Positions 1 through 8,064 of a stretch of DNA of 55,352 nucleotides are shown here, piece by piece (position 1 is the stretch's first letter; every line of letters begins with the position of its first letter). The stretch covers positions 1 through 55,352 of the forward strand of contig NZ_JAPVQY010000054.1 of NCBI RefSeq assembly GCF_027257875.1, given 5' to 3'. Below the pieces are notes generated by a model. The model saw nothing but the letters and a program-made list of their open reading frames with translations, was not told where the DNA came from and searched no databases. This stretch comes from Burkholderia sp. IMCC1007 (GTDB lineage Bacteria; Pseudomonadota; Gammaproteobacteria; Burkholderiales; Burkholderiaceae). The translations under genes were made by a program, and so were the position numbers.

Positions 1-152
1 CCCGGCGCGGCCACGCAGCCGGCGCGGCCCCGCACCCGGCGCGGCCACGCAGCCGGCACGGTCCCGCAGCCGGCACGGCCACGCACCCGCCGCGGTCCGT
101 ACGCGGCACGGTCCGTACCCGGCACGGTCCGCACCTGGCGCGGTGGCGCGCC
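1..152. repeat. Degenerate GC-rich tandem array, 16-17 bp unit, about 9 copies
   Basis: Successive units resemble CAGCCGGCACGGCCACG, with substitutions and 1-bp length changes. The array runs from the window edge to just before the iacG stop codon, so it sits at the 3' end of that gene and may continue outside the window. No hairpin with a T-tract and no coding signal was seen. Confidence 0.75.
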
Positions 153-159
153 GGCATCG

Positions 160-705
160 TTACTGCACGCAGGCCGTGCGCGACACGCGATGAAACGCGC
201 GGCTGAAGTAGATCAGGCTGTCGCCGTCGTGGCGCACGCGGATCGACGTCGCTTCGATGAACATCACCGAATGCGAGCCGACTTCCTTCATCTCGGCGAT
301 CGTGCCCTGCAGGCTCGCGAGCGCATCGCGCAGCACGGGCACGTCCTGTTCGCCGCGATCCCACACCGGCAGCTCGAAGCGCCGCGCCATCGGCAGCTCG
401 GTCATGCCCGCGAAATGCCGCGCGAGCTGTTCGTGCTCGGCCGGCAGCACGTTGATGCACACGTGACGATTGCGCTGGAAGATCGCATGCATCGCGCTCG
501 ACCGGTTCAGGCACACGAGCAGCGTCGGCGGTGCGTCGGTGACCGAGCACACGGCGCTCGCGGTGATCCCGCAGCGGCCGTGCGGCCCCGCGGTGGTGAT
601 GACGTTGACGGCCGCGCCGAGGTGGGCCATCGCTTGCCGGAAGGCCTTTTGCGCGTCGGTCGGTTCGGCGCGCGCCGGTTGCGGGGTATCGGTCGTTGCG
701 GACAT
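160..705 (-). CDS. iacG: Flavin reductase component of indoleacetate monooxygenase (IacG-like)
   Basis: This 181-residue protein belongs to the short-chain flavin reductase family (HpaC/FMN-binding split barrel), which supplies reduced flavin to a separate monooxygenase. The N-terminal family pattern ITASAVCSVTDAPPTLLVC is visible, as is the late HxVSR segment. The frame stays open upstream, but the ATG at 703-705 has a clear AGGAG eight bases ahead, so I start there rather than 25 codons earlier. The assignment to IacG rests on context: every other iac gene lies within the next 13 kb, and the likely oxygenase partner is IacA. Here the gene is alone on its strand, separated from iacE by the response regulator, whereas in Pseudomonas putida 1290 the iac genes are contiguous. 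Confidence 0.82.
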   Translation of the reverse strand: MSATTDTPQPARAEPTDAQKAFRQAMAHLGAAVNVITTAGPHGRCGITASAVCSVTDAPPTLLVCLNRSSAMHAIFQRNRHVCINVLPAEHEQLARHFAGMTELPMARRFELPVWDRGEQDVPVLRDALASLQGTIAEMKEVGSHSVMFIEATSIRVRHDGDSLIYFSRAFHRVSRTACVQ

Positions 706-848
706 GGGCGCTCCTGGTTGGATGAAGGCGGCGAACGCGGGCGCTGTCGATGCAGCATCGCTCGGCCGACGATGACCCAAGCGTACGTCGCGAAAATGCC
801 GTCGACCATTCGCACGAACGATGACGAAGATGGCGTTCGCGCCAACGT

Positions 849-869
849 ATCTAAAGGTTCTACCTAGAT
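849..869. promoter_or_regulatory. Inverted repeat in the iacG / response-regulator divergent region
   Basis: ATCTA at 849-853 and TAGAT at 865-869 form a dyad with 11 bases between the arms. It lies in the 334-bp spacer (706-1039) between divergent iacG and the response regulator, in a locally AT-richer patch. A weak promoter-like pair, TTGACG at 907-912 and TATTCA at 928-933 with a 15-bp spacer, lies downstream. The dyad could be an operator for the response regulator or the LysR protein; that is inference. Confidence 0.35.
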
Positions 870-1039
870 GCGCGGCACGCTGCGCGAAAAAATCAGCGAT
901 TGTGCGTTGACGCGGTACGTGAAGGGGTATTCAGCGGATTTTCGGCTCGCTATGATGTGCCGCATACCCCGACGAACGACGCCTGCATCACCCCTGCGTC
1001 GCGCGTGATACCGATATCGATATTTTGCGAGACACCCCG

Positions 1040-1672
1040 ATGACGTCACCCGCTCCGATCGTATACATCGTCGACGACGACAGCGGCATGCGGACGTCGC
1101 TCGCGTGGCTGCTCGAATCGGTCGGCATCGCGTCCGAAGGGTTCGCGAACGCGGCCGATTTTCTTGCGCGCTTCGACGTGAACCAGCCCGCATGTCTGGT
1201 GCTCGACGTGCGGATGCCGGAGAAAAGCGGCTTCGACGTGCAGGCGGAATTGAATGCGCGCGGCGCGACGCTGCCGGTGATCTTCGTCAGCGGGCACGGC
1301 GACATCCCGATGTCGGTGCGCGCGCTACAGAACGGCGCGATCGATTTCGTCGAGAAGCCGTACAACTCGCAGCAGATGCTCGAGCGCGTGCAACGCGCGC
1401 TGCGGCTCGCGCAGCAGCGGCATGCCGTGAGCCAGCGCCACCGCGAGCTGCGCCAGCGGCTCGATGCGCTGACCGCGCGCGAGAAGGAAGTGCTGCGCGG
1501 CGTCGTCGACGGCAAGGGCAGCAAGCAGATCGCGTCGGATCTGTCGATCAGCGTGAAGACCGTCGACGTGCATCGCGCGAGCATCAAGGAGAAACTCGGC
1601 GCGACGTCGATCGCCGCGCTGGTGCGCGACGTGATGGTCGTGTGGGGCGACGGCGGGGAGTCGTCGCGCTAG
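1040..1672 (+). CDS. FixJ/NarL-type response regulator, probable iac regulator
   Basis: This 210-residue two-component response regulator has a receiver domain (about 7-120) and a LuxR-type DNA-binding domain (about 142-200). The receiver has the acidic pair at D12-D13, the phospho-acceptor D56 in VLDVRMP, and the conserved S84 and K106 (VEKPY). The HTH reads LTAREKEVL then KQIASDLSISVKTVDVHR, as in FixJ/TodT. A TTG at 1025 is in frame, but the ATG at 1040 is the better start; no strong Shine-Dalgarno is visible for either. No kinase gene adjoins it. The only kinase in the window (6338-7816) is of the matching FixL/TodS class and lies on the other side of the iacABIHE operon. The two probably form a pair controlling auxin catabolism, as two-component control is reported for some Burkholderiaceae iac loci. 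Confidence 0.85.
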   Translation: MTSPAPIVYIVDDDSGMRTSLAWLLESVGIASEGFANAADFLARFDVNQPACLVLDVRMPEKSGFDVQAELNARGATLPVIFVSGHGDIPMSVRALQNGAIDFVEKPYNSQQMLERVQRALRLAQQRHAVSQRHRELRQRLDALTAREKEVLRGVVDGKGSKQIASDLSISVKTVDVHRASIKEKLGATSIAALVRDVMVVWGDGGESSR

Positions 1673-1702
1673 CGGGCGGCTCGCGCATACTGGCCGCGCG
1701 AC

Positions 1703-1801
1703 GCGAAGCATGCCAAGTACGCGAAGCACGCCAAGCACGCCAAGCACGCCAAGCACGCCAAGCACGCCAAGTGCGCCAAGTGCGCCAAGTGCGCCAAGTA
1801 C
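1703..1801. repeat. 9-bp tandem repeat, 11 copies (GCCAAGCAC)
   Basis: Eleven in-register 9-mers (GCGAAGCAT, GCCAAGTAC, GCCAAGCAC, GCCAAGTGC variants) begin 31 bp after the response-regulator stop. The 303-bp spacer between this gene and convergent iacE (1673-1975) consists mostly of this array and the next one. Because 9 is a multiple of three, every frame stays open, which creates spurious long reading frames. Confidence 0.93.
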
Positions 1802-1844
1802 GCGATGCAGCCCATGCAACTGACGCGCATGCGCCACGCACACC

Positions 1845-1913
1845 GCAAACGGCAAACGGCAAACGGCAAACGGCAAACGGCAAACGGCAAACGGCAAACG
1901 GCAAACGGCAAAC
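1845..1913. repeat. 7-bp tandem repeat, about 10 copies (GCAAACG)
   Basis: Nine perfect GCAAACG units plus one partial unit, unrelated in sequence to the 9-bp array 44 bp upstream. It lies downstream of both convergent genes. Perfect identity of the copies suggests a recently expanded, length-variable locus. Confidence 0.95.
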
Positions 1914-1975
1914 ACGCGCCGCGCGCGCACCTGCGCACGGCACCGCACGCCACCGCGCTCGATGCGTGCCACCGC

Positions 1976-2719
1976 TCAACGCATATACAACCCGCCGTTG
2001 ATATCCCAGCACGCGCCGTTCGCGAAATGCGCGTCGCCCGACGCGAGCAGCACGGCCGCATCCGCGACGAAGCCGGCCGACCCGAGCTTGCCGCCCGGCA
2101 GGCTCGCGAGCACCTGCCGCAGCTTTTCCGGTGCAACGCTTTCGTACACGATCGGCAAATCCAGCGGGCCCGGCGAGATCGCATTGACGGTCACGCCGTG
2201 CGCGGCGAGATCGCGCGCGAACACCTTGGTCAGCGTCAGCGTGCCGCCTTTCGCGGCCGCATAGTGGGCACCCGTCGCCGAGCCGCCGTTCTGCCCGGCG
2301 AGCGACGCGATGTTGACGATGCGGCCTGCGCCCTGCGTCGCGAAGTACTGACCGAACACCTGGCACCCGAACAGCACGCTGCGCAGGTTAACGTCGATCA
2401 CCTGGTCGAACTGCTCGGCCGTGATTTCCATCGCGGGCACGACCTTCGACGCGCCCGCATTGTTCACGAGCACGTCGATCGTGCCCCAGCGTGCGACGAG
2501 CGCATCGCGCGCGGCTTCAAAATCGCGTTTCGACGTGACGTCGAGCGGCAGCGCGATCGCGCGTTCGCCGCTCGCATCGAGTTCGCGCGCATGCGCGTGA
2601 ATGGCATCGCCAGCGATATCGCCCAGCGCGACGCGATAGCCGGCCGCATGAAAGCGTTCGGCGATGACGGCGCCGAGCCCGCGCGCGGCGCCGGTGACGA
2701 CAACAACTCGATCTGACAT
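1976..2719 (-). CDS. iacE: Short-chain dehydrogenase of indoleacetate catabolism (IacE)
   Basis: This 247-residue classical SDR has the nucleotide-binding TGAARGLG (9-16), NNAG (86-89), and the S139-Y153-K157 catalytic set (IASL then YAAAK). In the iac pathway IacE acts on hydroxylated indoleacetate intermediates. It is the last gene of the minus-strand order iacA-B-I-H-E and starts 59 bp after iacH. The frame runs open far upstream as a shadow of iacH, but the family N-terminus begins exactly at this ATG (MSDRVVVVTG). The family call is certain; the IacE assignment comes from the complete operon around it. Confidence 0.85.
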   Translation of the reverse strand: MSDRVVVVTGAARGLGAVIAERFHAAGYRVALGDIAGDAIHAHARELDASGERAIALPLDVTSKRDFEAARDALVARWGTIDVLVNNAGASKVVPAMEITAEQFDQVIDVNLRSVLFGCQVFGQYFATQGAGRIVNIASLAGQNGGSATGAHYAAAKGGTLTLTKVFARDLAAHGVTVNAISPGPLDLPIVYESVAPEKLRQVLASLPGGKLGSAGFVADAAVLLASGDAHFANGACWDINGGLYMR

Positions 2720-2778
2720 GGTGTGGGGTTCCGTGGTTCGCGGGCACACGCCGGTGGCAGCGGCGCCCGCATCGTGGT

Positions 2779-3903
2779 TCATGCGGCCAATGCCGTTTCG
2801 AAGTGTGCCGCGATCGCACACACCTGTTCGTCCGCGCCCTTGCGTCCGACGATCTGCAAGCCGGCCTTCAACGGCGTCCCCGCGAGCGGCAGCGGCAGGC
2901 TGAGCGCCGGATGGCCGCTCAGGTTGAACGGTCGGATCAGCGACGACATCGCAATCACCGATACGCCGTCGCGTGCCTGCTGAAGCGTGATCGGCAGCGC
3001 GGGCAGCGTCGGCAGCACCAGCACGTCCGCGCGTTCGAGCGCGGCGTCGACTTGCGCGGTGAAGCGCGCGCGCACGGCTTCGGCTTCCGCGAGCGCGGCC
3101 GGCGTTGTCGTCGCGGCCGCGCGCAGCCGTGCATCGAGATCGGCGCCGAGCTTGCCGGTTGCGACGAGATGACCGAACGCGCGCGACGTCTCCGCGTTGA
3201 TGACCGAGAGCCCCGCCGCGAACGCGGCGGGCATGTCGTCGAGCACGACATCGTGCGCACGCAGCCGCGAAGCGCGCACGGCCGCGTCGAGCGCGGCCGC
3301 GATCGCAGGATCGGCATCGACGATCACGCGCGCGATCGTGCAGTCGGCGGCGGCCGCGGCCGCACTCGGCCGATCGAAGCCGGGTGCGATGGCGGCCATC
3401 ACGGCCGCGAGCGTGCGGATATCGCGTGCGAACGGGCCGACGCAATCGAGCGTGGTATCGGCGGGCGCGACGCCGCGCCGCGACACGCGGCCGAACGTCG
3501 GTTTCAGCCCCGCCACGCCGCAGCACGCGGCCGGCCCGCGGATCGAGCCGCCGGTATCGGTGCCGAGCGCCGCGTCGACCATGCCGAGCCCGACGAGCGA
3601 CGCGGACCCGCTCGACGAGCCGCCCGGAATGCGCGTCGGATCCTGCGGATTGACCGGCGTGCCCGTGTAGTCGTTGATGCCCGTCATCCCGAACGCGAGC
3701 TCGTGCATGTTCGCCTTGCCGGCGATCTGCCAGCCGGCATCGAGCAGCAGCCGGACCACGTCCGCATGCTGCGCGGCGGGCGGCGCGTCGGCGAGCGCGC
3801 GGCTTGCCGCGCGGGTCGGATGGCCGGCGATGTCGATCGTGTCCTTGATCGCGATCGTCGGGCCCGGCCCGCCCAGCGTGAAGGTATCGATGAAGCCTGT
3901 CAT
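2779..3903 (-). CDS. iacH: Amidase-signature hydrolase (IacH)
   Basis: This 374-residue amidase-signature enzyme carries the catalytic Lys in AIKD (K20), the glycine/serine loop GGSSSGSAS (94-102, cis-Ser about S97) and the nucleophile in GTDTGGSIRGPA (S120). It is shorter than the usual 450-500 residues, missing mainly the N-terminal helix region common in GatA-like members, as is typical of IacH/AtzE-like proteins. The iac pathway assigns IacH to a hydrolytic step between the hydroxylated indole acids and catechol. It sits 32 bp after iacI in the operon. The ATG at 3901-3903 lacks a strong ribosome-binding site, but the family N-terminus fits it. Confidence 0.85.
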   Translation of the reverse strand: MTGFIDTFTLGGPGPTIAIKDTIDIAGHPTRAASRALADAPPAAQHADVVRLLLDAGWQIAGKANMHELAFGMTGINDYTGTPVNPQDPTRIPGGSSSGSASLVGLGMVDAALGTDTGGSIRGPAACCGVAGLKPTFGRVSRRGVAPADTTLDCVGPFARDIRTLAAVMAAIAPGFDRPSAAAAAADCTIARVIVDADPAIAAALDAAVRASRLRAHDVVLDDMPAAFAAGLSVINAETSRAFGHLVATGKLGADLDARLRAAATTTPAALAEAEAVRARFTAQVDAALERADVLVLPTLPALPITLQQARDGVSVIAMSSLIRPFNLSGHPALSLPLPLAGTPLKAGLQIVGRKGADEQVCAIAAHFETALAA

Positions 3904-3935
3904 GGTGAGATGGCCTGCGAATACGGTGAAAGGGT

Positions 3936-4487
3936 TCAGGACCGCGGCGCGGCGGCGAGCGGCCACGGGCCGTCGAGCACGCGCTCGGTGCGGAAATGGC
4001 GGATCAGCCAGGTCGCGCCGTCGGCCGATGGTGCGAAATCGATCGTCAGCCGCGCGGCGATCAGCTCGGCCGTGCCGTCGGCGTAGCGCGATGCCTGCAG
4101 CATGATCCAGCGGCCGCGCGCGTTCGCACGATCGGTGTCGACGTCGATCGACTCCGACGTCAGGAAATGCAGGTTCGCCGCGAAATGCGGAGCGGGCGGC
4201 AGATAGCGGTGCAGCATCGCGACGATCGCGTCCGTGCCTTCGAGTCGGCCGAACTTGCTCGCGTACTGCGGGCCGATGCCTTCCCACACCGCGTCGGGCG
4301 TGAACAGCGCGGCGAGCGCCGGGCCGTCGCCGGCGTCCTCGGGCACGTCGCACAACGCCATGTAGCGCGTGATCGTCGCGCGCACCGCACGTTCGGCGTC
4401 GAGCGCCGCCACGCGCCGTGCGAGCGCGCCGAGTGCTTCGCGTACGTCGAGAGCCTCGAGCGTACGCATCGAATCAGGTCCGGTCAT
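3936..4487 (-). CDS. iacI: SnoaL/NTF2-like protein of the iac operon (IacI)
   Basis: This 183-residue single-domain protein of the SnoaL/NTF2-like alpha+beta fold includes the pattern AxLFTPDAVWEG near residue 63 and a C-terminal strand region ending TERVLDGPWPL. Such folds include ring-hydroxylating dioxygenase small subunits, dehydratases and isomerases. The exact reaction of IacI is not established, to my knowledge. The start is the ATG at 4485-4487, 8 bp after the iacB stop; an alternative in-frame ATG lies 18 bases further in. The tight spacing indicates cotranscription with iacB and iacH. Confidence 0.8.
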   Translation of the reverse strand: MTGPDSMRTLEALDVREALGALARRVAALDAERAVRATITRYMALCDVPEDAGDGPALAALFTPDAVWEGIGPQYASKFGRLEGTDAIVAMLHRYLPPAPHFAANLHFLTSESIDVDTDRANARGRWIMLQASRYADGTAELIAARLTIDFAPSADGATWLIRHFRTERVLDGPWPLAAAPRS

Positions 4488-4495
4488 CGGATGCC

Positions 4496-4873
4496 TCACG
4501 CCGCGGGTTTCGCTGCCGGCGGCACGGTCAGCGCACGACCGACACGCGCCTCGATCTTGCCGTAGCGCCACAGGTTGTATTCGCCGACGGGCGTCGTGCG
4601 ATACAGGTTGCACACGGCGACCGTCGTGTCGAAGTCGGCGACGTCGGCCATGATGTAGAACGTCCACGGCGCACCGTCGGCCTGGCCGACGACGAGACGA
4701 TCGTCGTCCATCACGCCGAGCACGCGCACGCCGGGCATCGCCTCGATGGCGGCGAGCATCGTGCCGTACGCTTGCCACACTTCGCCGATCTTCTCGCGCG
4801 GCAGGTCGAAGAAATTCTGCGACACGCCGCAGCAGAACAGCACGCGCAGCGGCAGCGGATTCGAATCGGACAT
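4496..4873 (-). CDS. iacB: Small conserved protein of the iac operon (IacB)
   Basis: This 125-residue soluble protein has no signal peptide or membrane segment. It begins with a strand-rich stretch (LPLRVLFCCG) and has an internal WTFYIMADVADFD pattern. A strong AGGAGA precedes the ATG. Its size and its place between iacA and iacI match IacB, whose biochemical role is not known to me. It is cotranscribed with iacA (60 bp upstream) and iacI (8 bp downstream). Confidence 0.78.
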   Translation of the reverse strand: MSDSNPLPLRVLFCCGVSQNFFDLPREKIGEVWQAYGTMLAAIEAMPGVRVLGVMDDDRLVVGQADGAPWTFYIMADVADFDTTVAVCNLYRTTPVGEYNLWRYGKIEARVGRALTVPPAAKPAA

Positions 4874-4933
4874 GACAGGTTCTCCTGAAGAATGGGGTGC
4901 GATTGCGTCGAAGTCGAGGTCGATCGACGCGGA

Positions 4934-6127
4934 TTACAGATAGCCCGGAAACGGCGTGACGCCGGTGAACACGGCGCCGGCGCCGTCGAAGTTGCCTTCG
5001 CCGAGAAACGCGTGCTGCGTGACGACCATCGCGTCGCGCAGCAGCCGCTGCAGCGGATGCGTGCGATAGATCGCGGCCGTGCCGCCGAGACGGTACGCGC
5101 GCTCGACCACGCTCGCGCCTTCGCGAGCGATCTGCGTGGCGGCGAGCCTCAGCAGGCTGACCTGCTCGGCCGTCACGGGGTTGCCGGCGAGGATCGATTG
5201 CCAGACGGAATCGGTCGCGTCGTAGAAGAACGCGCGCGCCGAGCGCAGTTGCGCCTCGGCCTTCGCGAGCTCGATGCGGTAGTACGCGCGATCGGCGAGG
5301 CGAGGTGCGCCGGTGGTCGTCTGGCGGCCGCCCGACATGCGGTTCACGACGTCGAGCGCCGCGCGCGCGAGCCCGAGGTTGACGACGGCGAGCACCTGCG
5401 CCGCATACGCGACGGTCGGGTAGCGGTACAGCGGTTCGTCGACGGTCGGCTCGCCGCCGCGCACGAACGTCCATGCCTCGGGCACGAAGCGGTCGTCGAC
5501 GCGCAGGTCGTGGCTGCCGGTGCCCTGCATGCCGACCACGTTCCAGTTCTCGACGATCTCGACTTCGCCGGCGCGGAACACGGCCGTGCGCGGCTTGTTC
5601 GGTGCGGCGCCCTGTGCGCCGGGCACCGCGATGCCGACGCCGAGCCAGTCGGCGCCCTTGCAGCCGCTCGCGAATTTCCACGTGCCGTTCACGCGCCAGC
5701 CGCCGGGCGCGGCTTGCGCCGGCTGCACCGGGAACAGCCCGCCCGCGAACACCTGGTCGGGGCCGCTTGCGTACAGCTCGGCCTGCGTATCGAGCGGCAA
5801 TGCGGCGAGATAGACGTTCGCGGAACCGAAGCTCGCGACCCATGCCGCGGAGCCGTCGGCGGTCGCGATCCGCTCGATCATGTCGAGGAACGCGGTCGGT
5901 GCGAGCGCATCGCCGCCGAAGCGGCGCGGCGTGCCTGCACGATAGATGCCGGCCTCCTTGAACAGCGCGATCACGTCGCGCGGCACGTGCGACAGGCGGT
6001 CGAATTCGTCGCGGCGCGCGGTGACGATTTCGAGCACGGCGTCGAGCGGCGACACGCGCGCGGCCGCTTCGCGGACCGCATGCGGCGAGAGGGGCGCGGC
6101 GTCGATGGCGAGGGCGGCGTGGGGCAT
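4934..6127 (-). CDS. iacA: Indole-3-acetate monooxygenase, acyl-CoA-dehydrogenase-like (IacA)
   Basis: This 397-residue flavin-dependent monooxygenase has the acyl-CoA dehydrogenase fold (class D, like HpaB/DszC). It performs the first attack on the indole ring of indole-3-acetate using reduced flavin from a partner reductase, here probably the 160-705 product. Visible family features are the RRFGGDAL segment near residue 75, GTGSHDL in the middle domain and a C-terminal RLGGTAAIYRTHPLQRLLRD helix segment. The ATG at 6125-6127 has AGGAGA seven bases upstream; a longer frame without a ribosome-binding site was rejected. It is the first gene of the iacA-B-I-H-E operon and is divergent from the sensor kinase. 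Confidence 0.88.
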   Translation of the reverse strand: MPHAALAIDAAPLSPHAVREAAARVSPLDAVLEIVTARRDEFDRLSHVPRDVIALFKEAGIYRAGTPRRFGGDALAPTAFLDMIERIATADGSAAWVASFGSANVYLAALPLDTQAELYASGPDQVFAGGLFPVQPAQAAPGGWRVNGTWKFASGCKGADWLGVGIAVPGAQGAAPNKPRTAVFRAGEVEIVENWNVVGMQGTGSHDLRVDDRFVPEAWTFVRGGEPTVDEPLYRYPTVAYAAQVLAVVNLGLARAALDVVNRMSGGRQTTTGAPRLADRAYYRIELAKAEAQLRSARAFFYDATDSVWQSILAGNPVTAEQVSLLRLAATQIAREGASVVERAYRLGGTAAIYRTHPLQRLLRDAMVVTQHAFLGEGNFDGAGAVFTGVTPFPGYL

Positions 6128-6337
6128 GGCTGTCTCCTGGGAATGGGTTCGATGGCGGGGCAAGACGATGGAGCCAGTCTAGAAACGCCTAAAAAGTGCA
6201 GCAATTGGTGCGTAGGGCCGCGCGACTGGTGGTGCTCCGTGCCGGACTAAAGAAATCTTCAGATGCGGGCCGCGCACGCCGATGCTATGTTGAACATCCG
6301 GCCGCGCGACGCCGCGCGCCTTCATCCGAATCCGATC
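6128..6337. promoter_or_regulatory. Divergent control region between iacA and the sensor kinase
   Basis: This 210-bp region is relatively AT-rich near 6178-6265. It must carry the iacA operon promoter and the kinase promoter. It contains a TCTAGA palindrome at 6178-6183 followed by a CCTAAAAAG stretch. No convincing -35/-10 pair or LysR box was seen. It has no tandem array, unlike the 3' spacers around it. Confidence 0.4.
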
Positions 6338-7816
6338 ATGAGTTTTCCCGACGAAGACGATTTCCACCGGCTGCTCGACGCGCTGACCACCTGCGTGCTG
6401 CTGCACGACGCGCAGACTCGCGCGATCGTGTGGGCGAACCGCGCCGCATGCATCGCGCTCGGCTTTTCCGTCGAGGAACTGCTGCCGCTGAAGGCGCCGG
6501 ACATGACGCGCCCCGAACCGAAATACCGGCGCGAGATCGCGGTGAGCGCATGGGATCGCGCACTCGCCGACGGCCCGCAGGTGTACGAATGGTGCTATCG
6601 ATCGCGCACGGGCGTCGACATGCTGTCCGAGGCCACCGCGACGTATGTACCGCTGCGCGGGCGCGATGTCGTGATGGTGCAGTTCCGCGACATCAGTGCG
6701 GAAGAGGCGGTCCGCCAGCAACTGCGCCGCTACGAGGCGCGGCTGCGCGAATTCATGCAGGATCTCGACGAAGGCATCGCGGTCGTGACGCCGCATGGCC
6801 GCGTGCAGTTCATCAGCGAGTCGGGCCGCCGTGTGCTCGGGCTCGCGCCCGACGAAGCGCTCGGCGAGGTGCTCGACTACTGCTCCGCGGCCGATCGCGA
6901 CCGGCTCGTCGCACAGCTGCGCGATGCGCCGTCGGCGCATCCGTCCGCGCCGCAGCGCTACCGGATCGTGCGGCGCGACGGCTCGCGATGCTGGCTGCGC
7001 ATCCTGTGCCGACAGGTCGAGATCGAAGGCGATCTCGACGGGCTGCTCGTGCAGTTCCGCGACGTCAGCGACGAAGTCGCGATCGAGGACGCGCGCCGCG
7101 CCGAGGCGCGGATGCTCGAATACGCGGGGCGCTACAACGCGATGGGCGAGATGGCGAGCGTGATCGCGCACGAGCTGAGCCAGCCGCTCGCGGCCGTGCG
7201 CAACTTCATCGAGGGCGCGGTGCAGCGGCTGAACACGCGCGGCGCCGTCGACGATGCGATCTGGGGGCTGCGCAGCGCGGATCGGCAGGCCGAGCATGCG
7301 GCGCTGATCATCAAGAGCGTGCGCGAATTCATCGTGAAGCGCGAACCGGTCGTCGCGCTCGCCGACCTGCGCGAGATTCTCGCCGACGTCGCGTATTTCA
7401 TCGAGCTGCGTGCGAAGGAGGCGGGTGTGACGGTCGAGATCGTGCAGGCCGACGCGCCGCTGCCGATTCGCTGCGAGCGCGTGCTGATCGGGCAGGTGAT
7501 CCTGAATCTCGCGTTCAATGCGATCGAGGCGTTCGCCGGTTGCGAACGTGCGTCGCGCACGCTGACGCTCGGCACCGCGATCGTCGACGGGCACGCGGAG
7601 CTGCGCGCGATCGACAACGGGCCGGGGGTGGCGGAAGGGGCGCACGACCGGCTGTTCGACGGCTTCTCGTCGTCGAAGGCCGGCGGCAATGGAATCGGCT
7701 TGTCGCTGTGCAAGAGCATCGTCACGCGGCACGGCGGGCGTATCGTCGCGAGCCCGGCCGCGGGTGGGGGGCTTGATTGCCGTGTGACGTTGCCGCTTGC
7801 CGGTTCGGCTGCCTAG
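6338..7816 (+). CDS. Soluble PAS-PAS sensor histidine kinase, probable partner of the 1040-1672 regulator
   Basis: This 492-residue kinase has two PAS domains (about 7-125 and 130-255), a HisKA domain with His278 in AHELSQPLAAVRNFIEG, and a HATPase_c domain with an N-box (NLAFNAIEAF), a G1 box (DNGPG) and a G2 box (GGNGIGLSLCKSIV). The HELSQPL phospho-box is typical of the FixL/TodS/DctB class, which pairs with FixJ-type regulators. No membrane segment is present, so it is predicted to be cytosolic and to sense a ligand or redox cue through PAS. In-frame ATGs at 6263 and 6287 would add up to 25 residues. None of the starts has a good ribosome-binding site; I chose the ATG directly before PAS homology. 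It is divergent from iacA. Confidence 0.87.
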   Translation: MSFPDEDDFHRLLDALTTCVLLHDAQTRAIVWANRAACIALGFSVEELLPLKAPDMTRPEPKYRREIAVSAWDRALADGPQVYEWCYRSRTGVDMLSEATATYVPLRGRDVVMVQFRDISAEEAVRQQLRRYEARLREFMQDLDEGIAVVTPHGRVQFISESGRRVLGLAPDEALGEVLDYCSAADRDRLVAQLRDAPSAHPSAPQRYRIVRRDGSRCWLRILCRQVEIEGDLDGLLVQFRDVSDEVAIEDARRAEARMLEYAGRYNAMGEMASVIAHELSQPLAAVRNFIEGAVQRLNTRGAVDDAIWGLRSADRQAEHAALIIKSVREFIVKREPVVALADLREILADVAYFIELRAKEAGVTVEIVQADAPLPIRCERVLIGQVILNLAFNAIEAFAGCERASRTLTLGTAIVDGHAELRAIDNGPGVAEGAHDRLFDGFSSSKAGGNGIGLSLCKSIVTRHGGRIVASPAAGGGLDCRVTLPLAGSAA

Positions 7817-7851
7817 CGGCTGTGTTGCGTCACGGCGGAGAAGGGCGTCAC

Positions 7852-8022
7852 GGGCATCACGGACATCGCGGACATCACGGACGTCACGGACATCACGGAC
7901 GTCACGGACATCACGGACGTCACGGACATCACGGACATCACGGACATCACGGACGTCACGGACATCACGGACGTCACGGACGTCACAGAGGTCGCGGACA
8001 TCACAGACGCCACGTACGCCAC
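7852..8022. repeat. 9-bp tandem repeat, 19 copies (GGACATCAC / GGACGTCAC)
   Basis: Nineteen contiguous 9-mers alternate GGACATCAC and GGACGTCAC, with a few variants at each end. They begin 35 bp after the kinase stop and end 42 bp before the tautomerase stop, so they fill a convergent spacer. Both variants contain AYGT/TCAC elements, but there is no terminator-like T-tract. Confidence 0.95.
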
Positions 8023-8064
8023 GGCAGGGCGCCGGCGTACGATGGAGCGACACCCGGCCCATGA

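Noticed and set aside
7852..8022. Possible CRISPR array in the dense 9-bp repeats (also considered for the other arrays).
   Set aside because: Units are contiguous with no unique spacers and no cas genes are present; these are simple tandem repeats.
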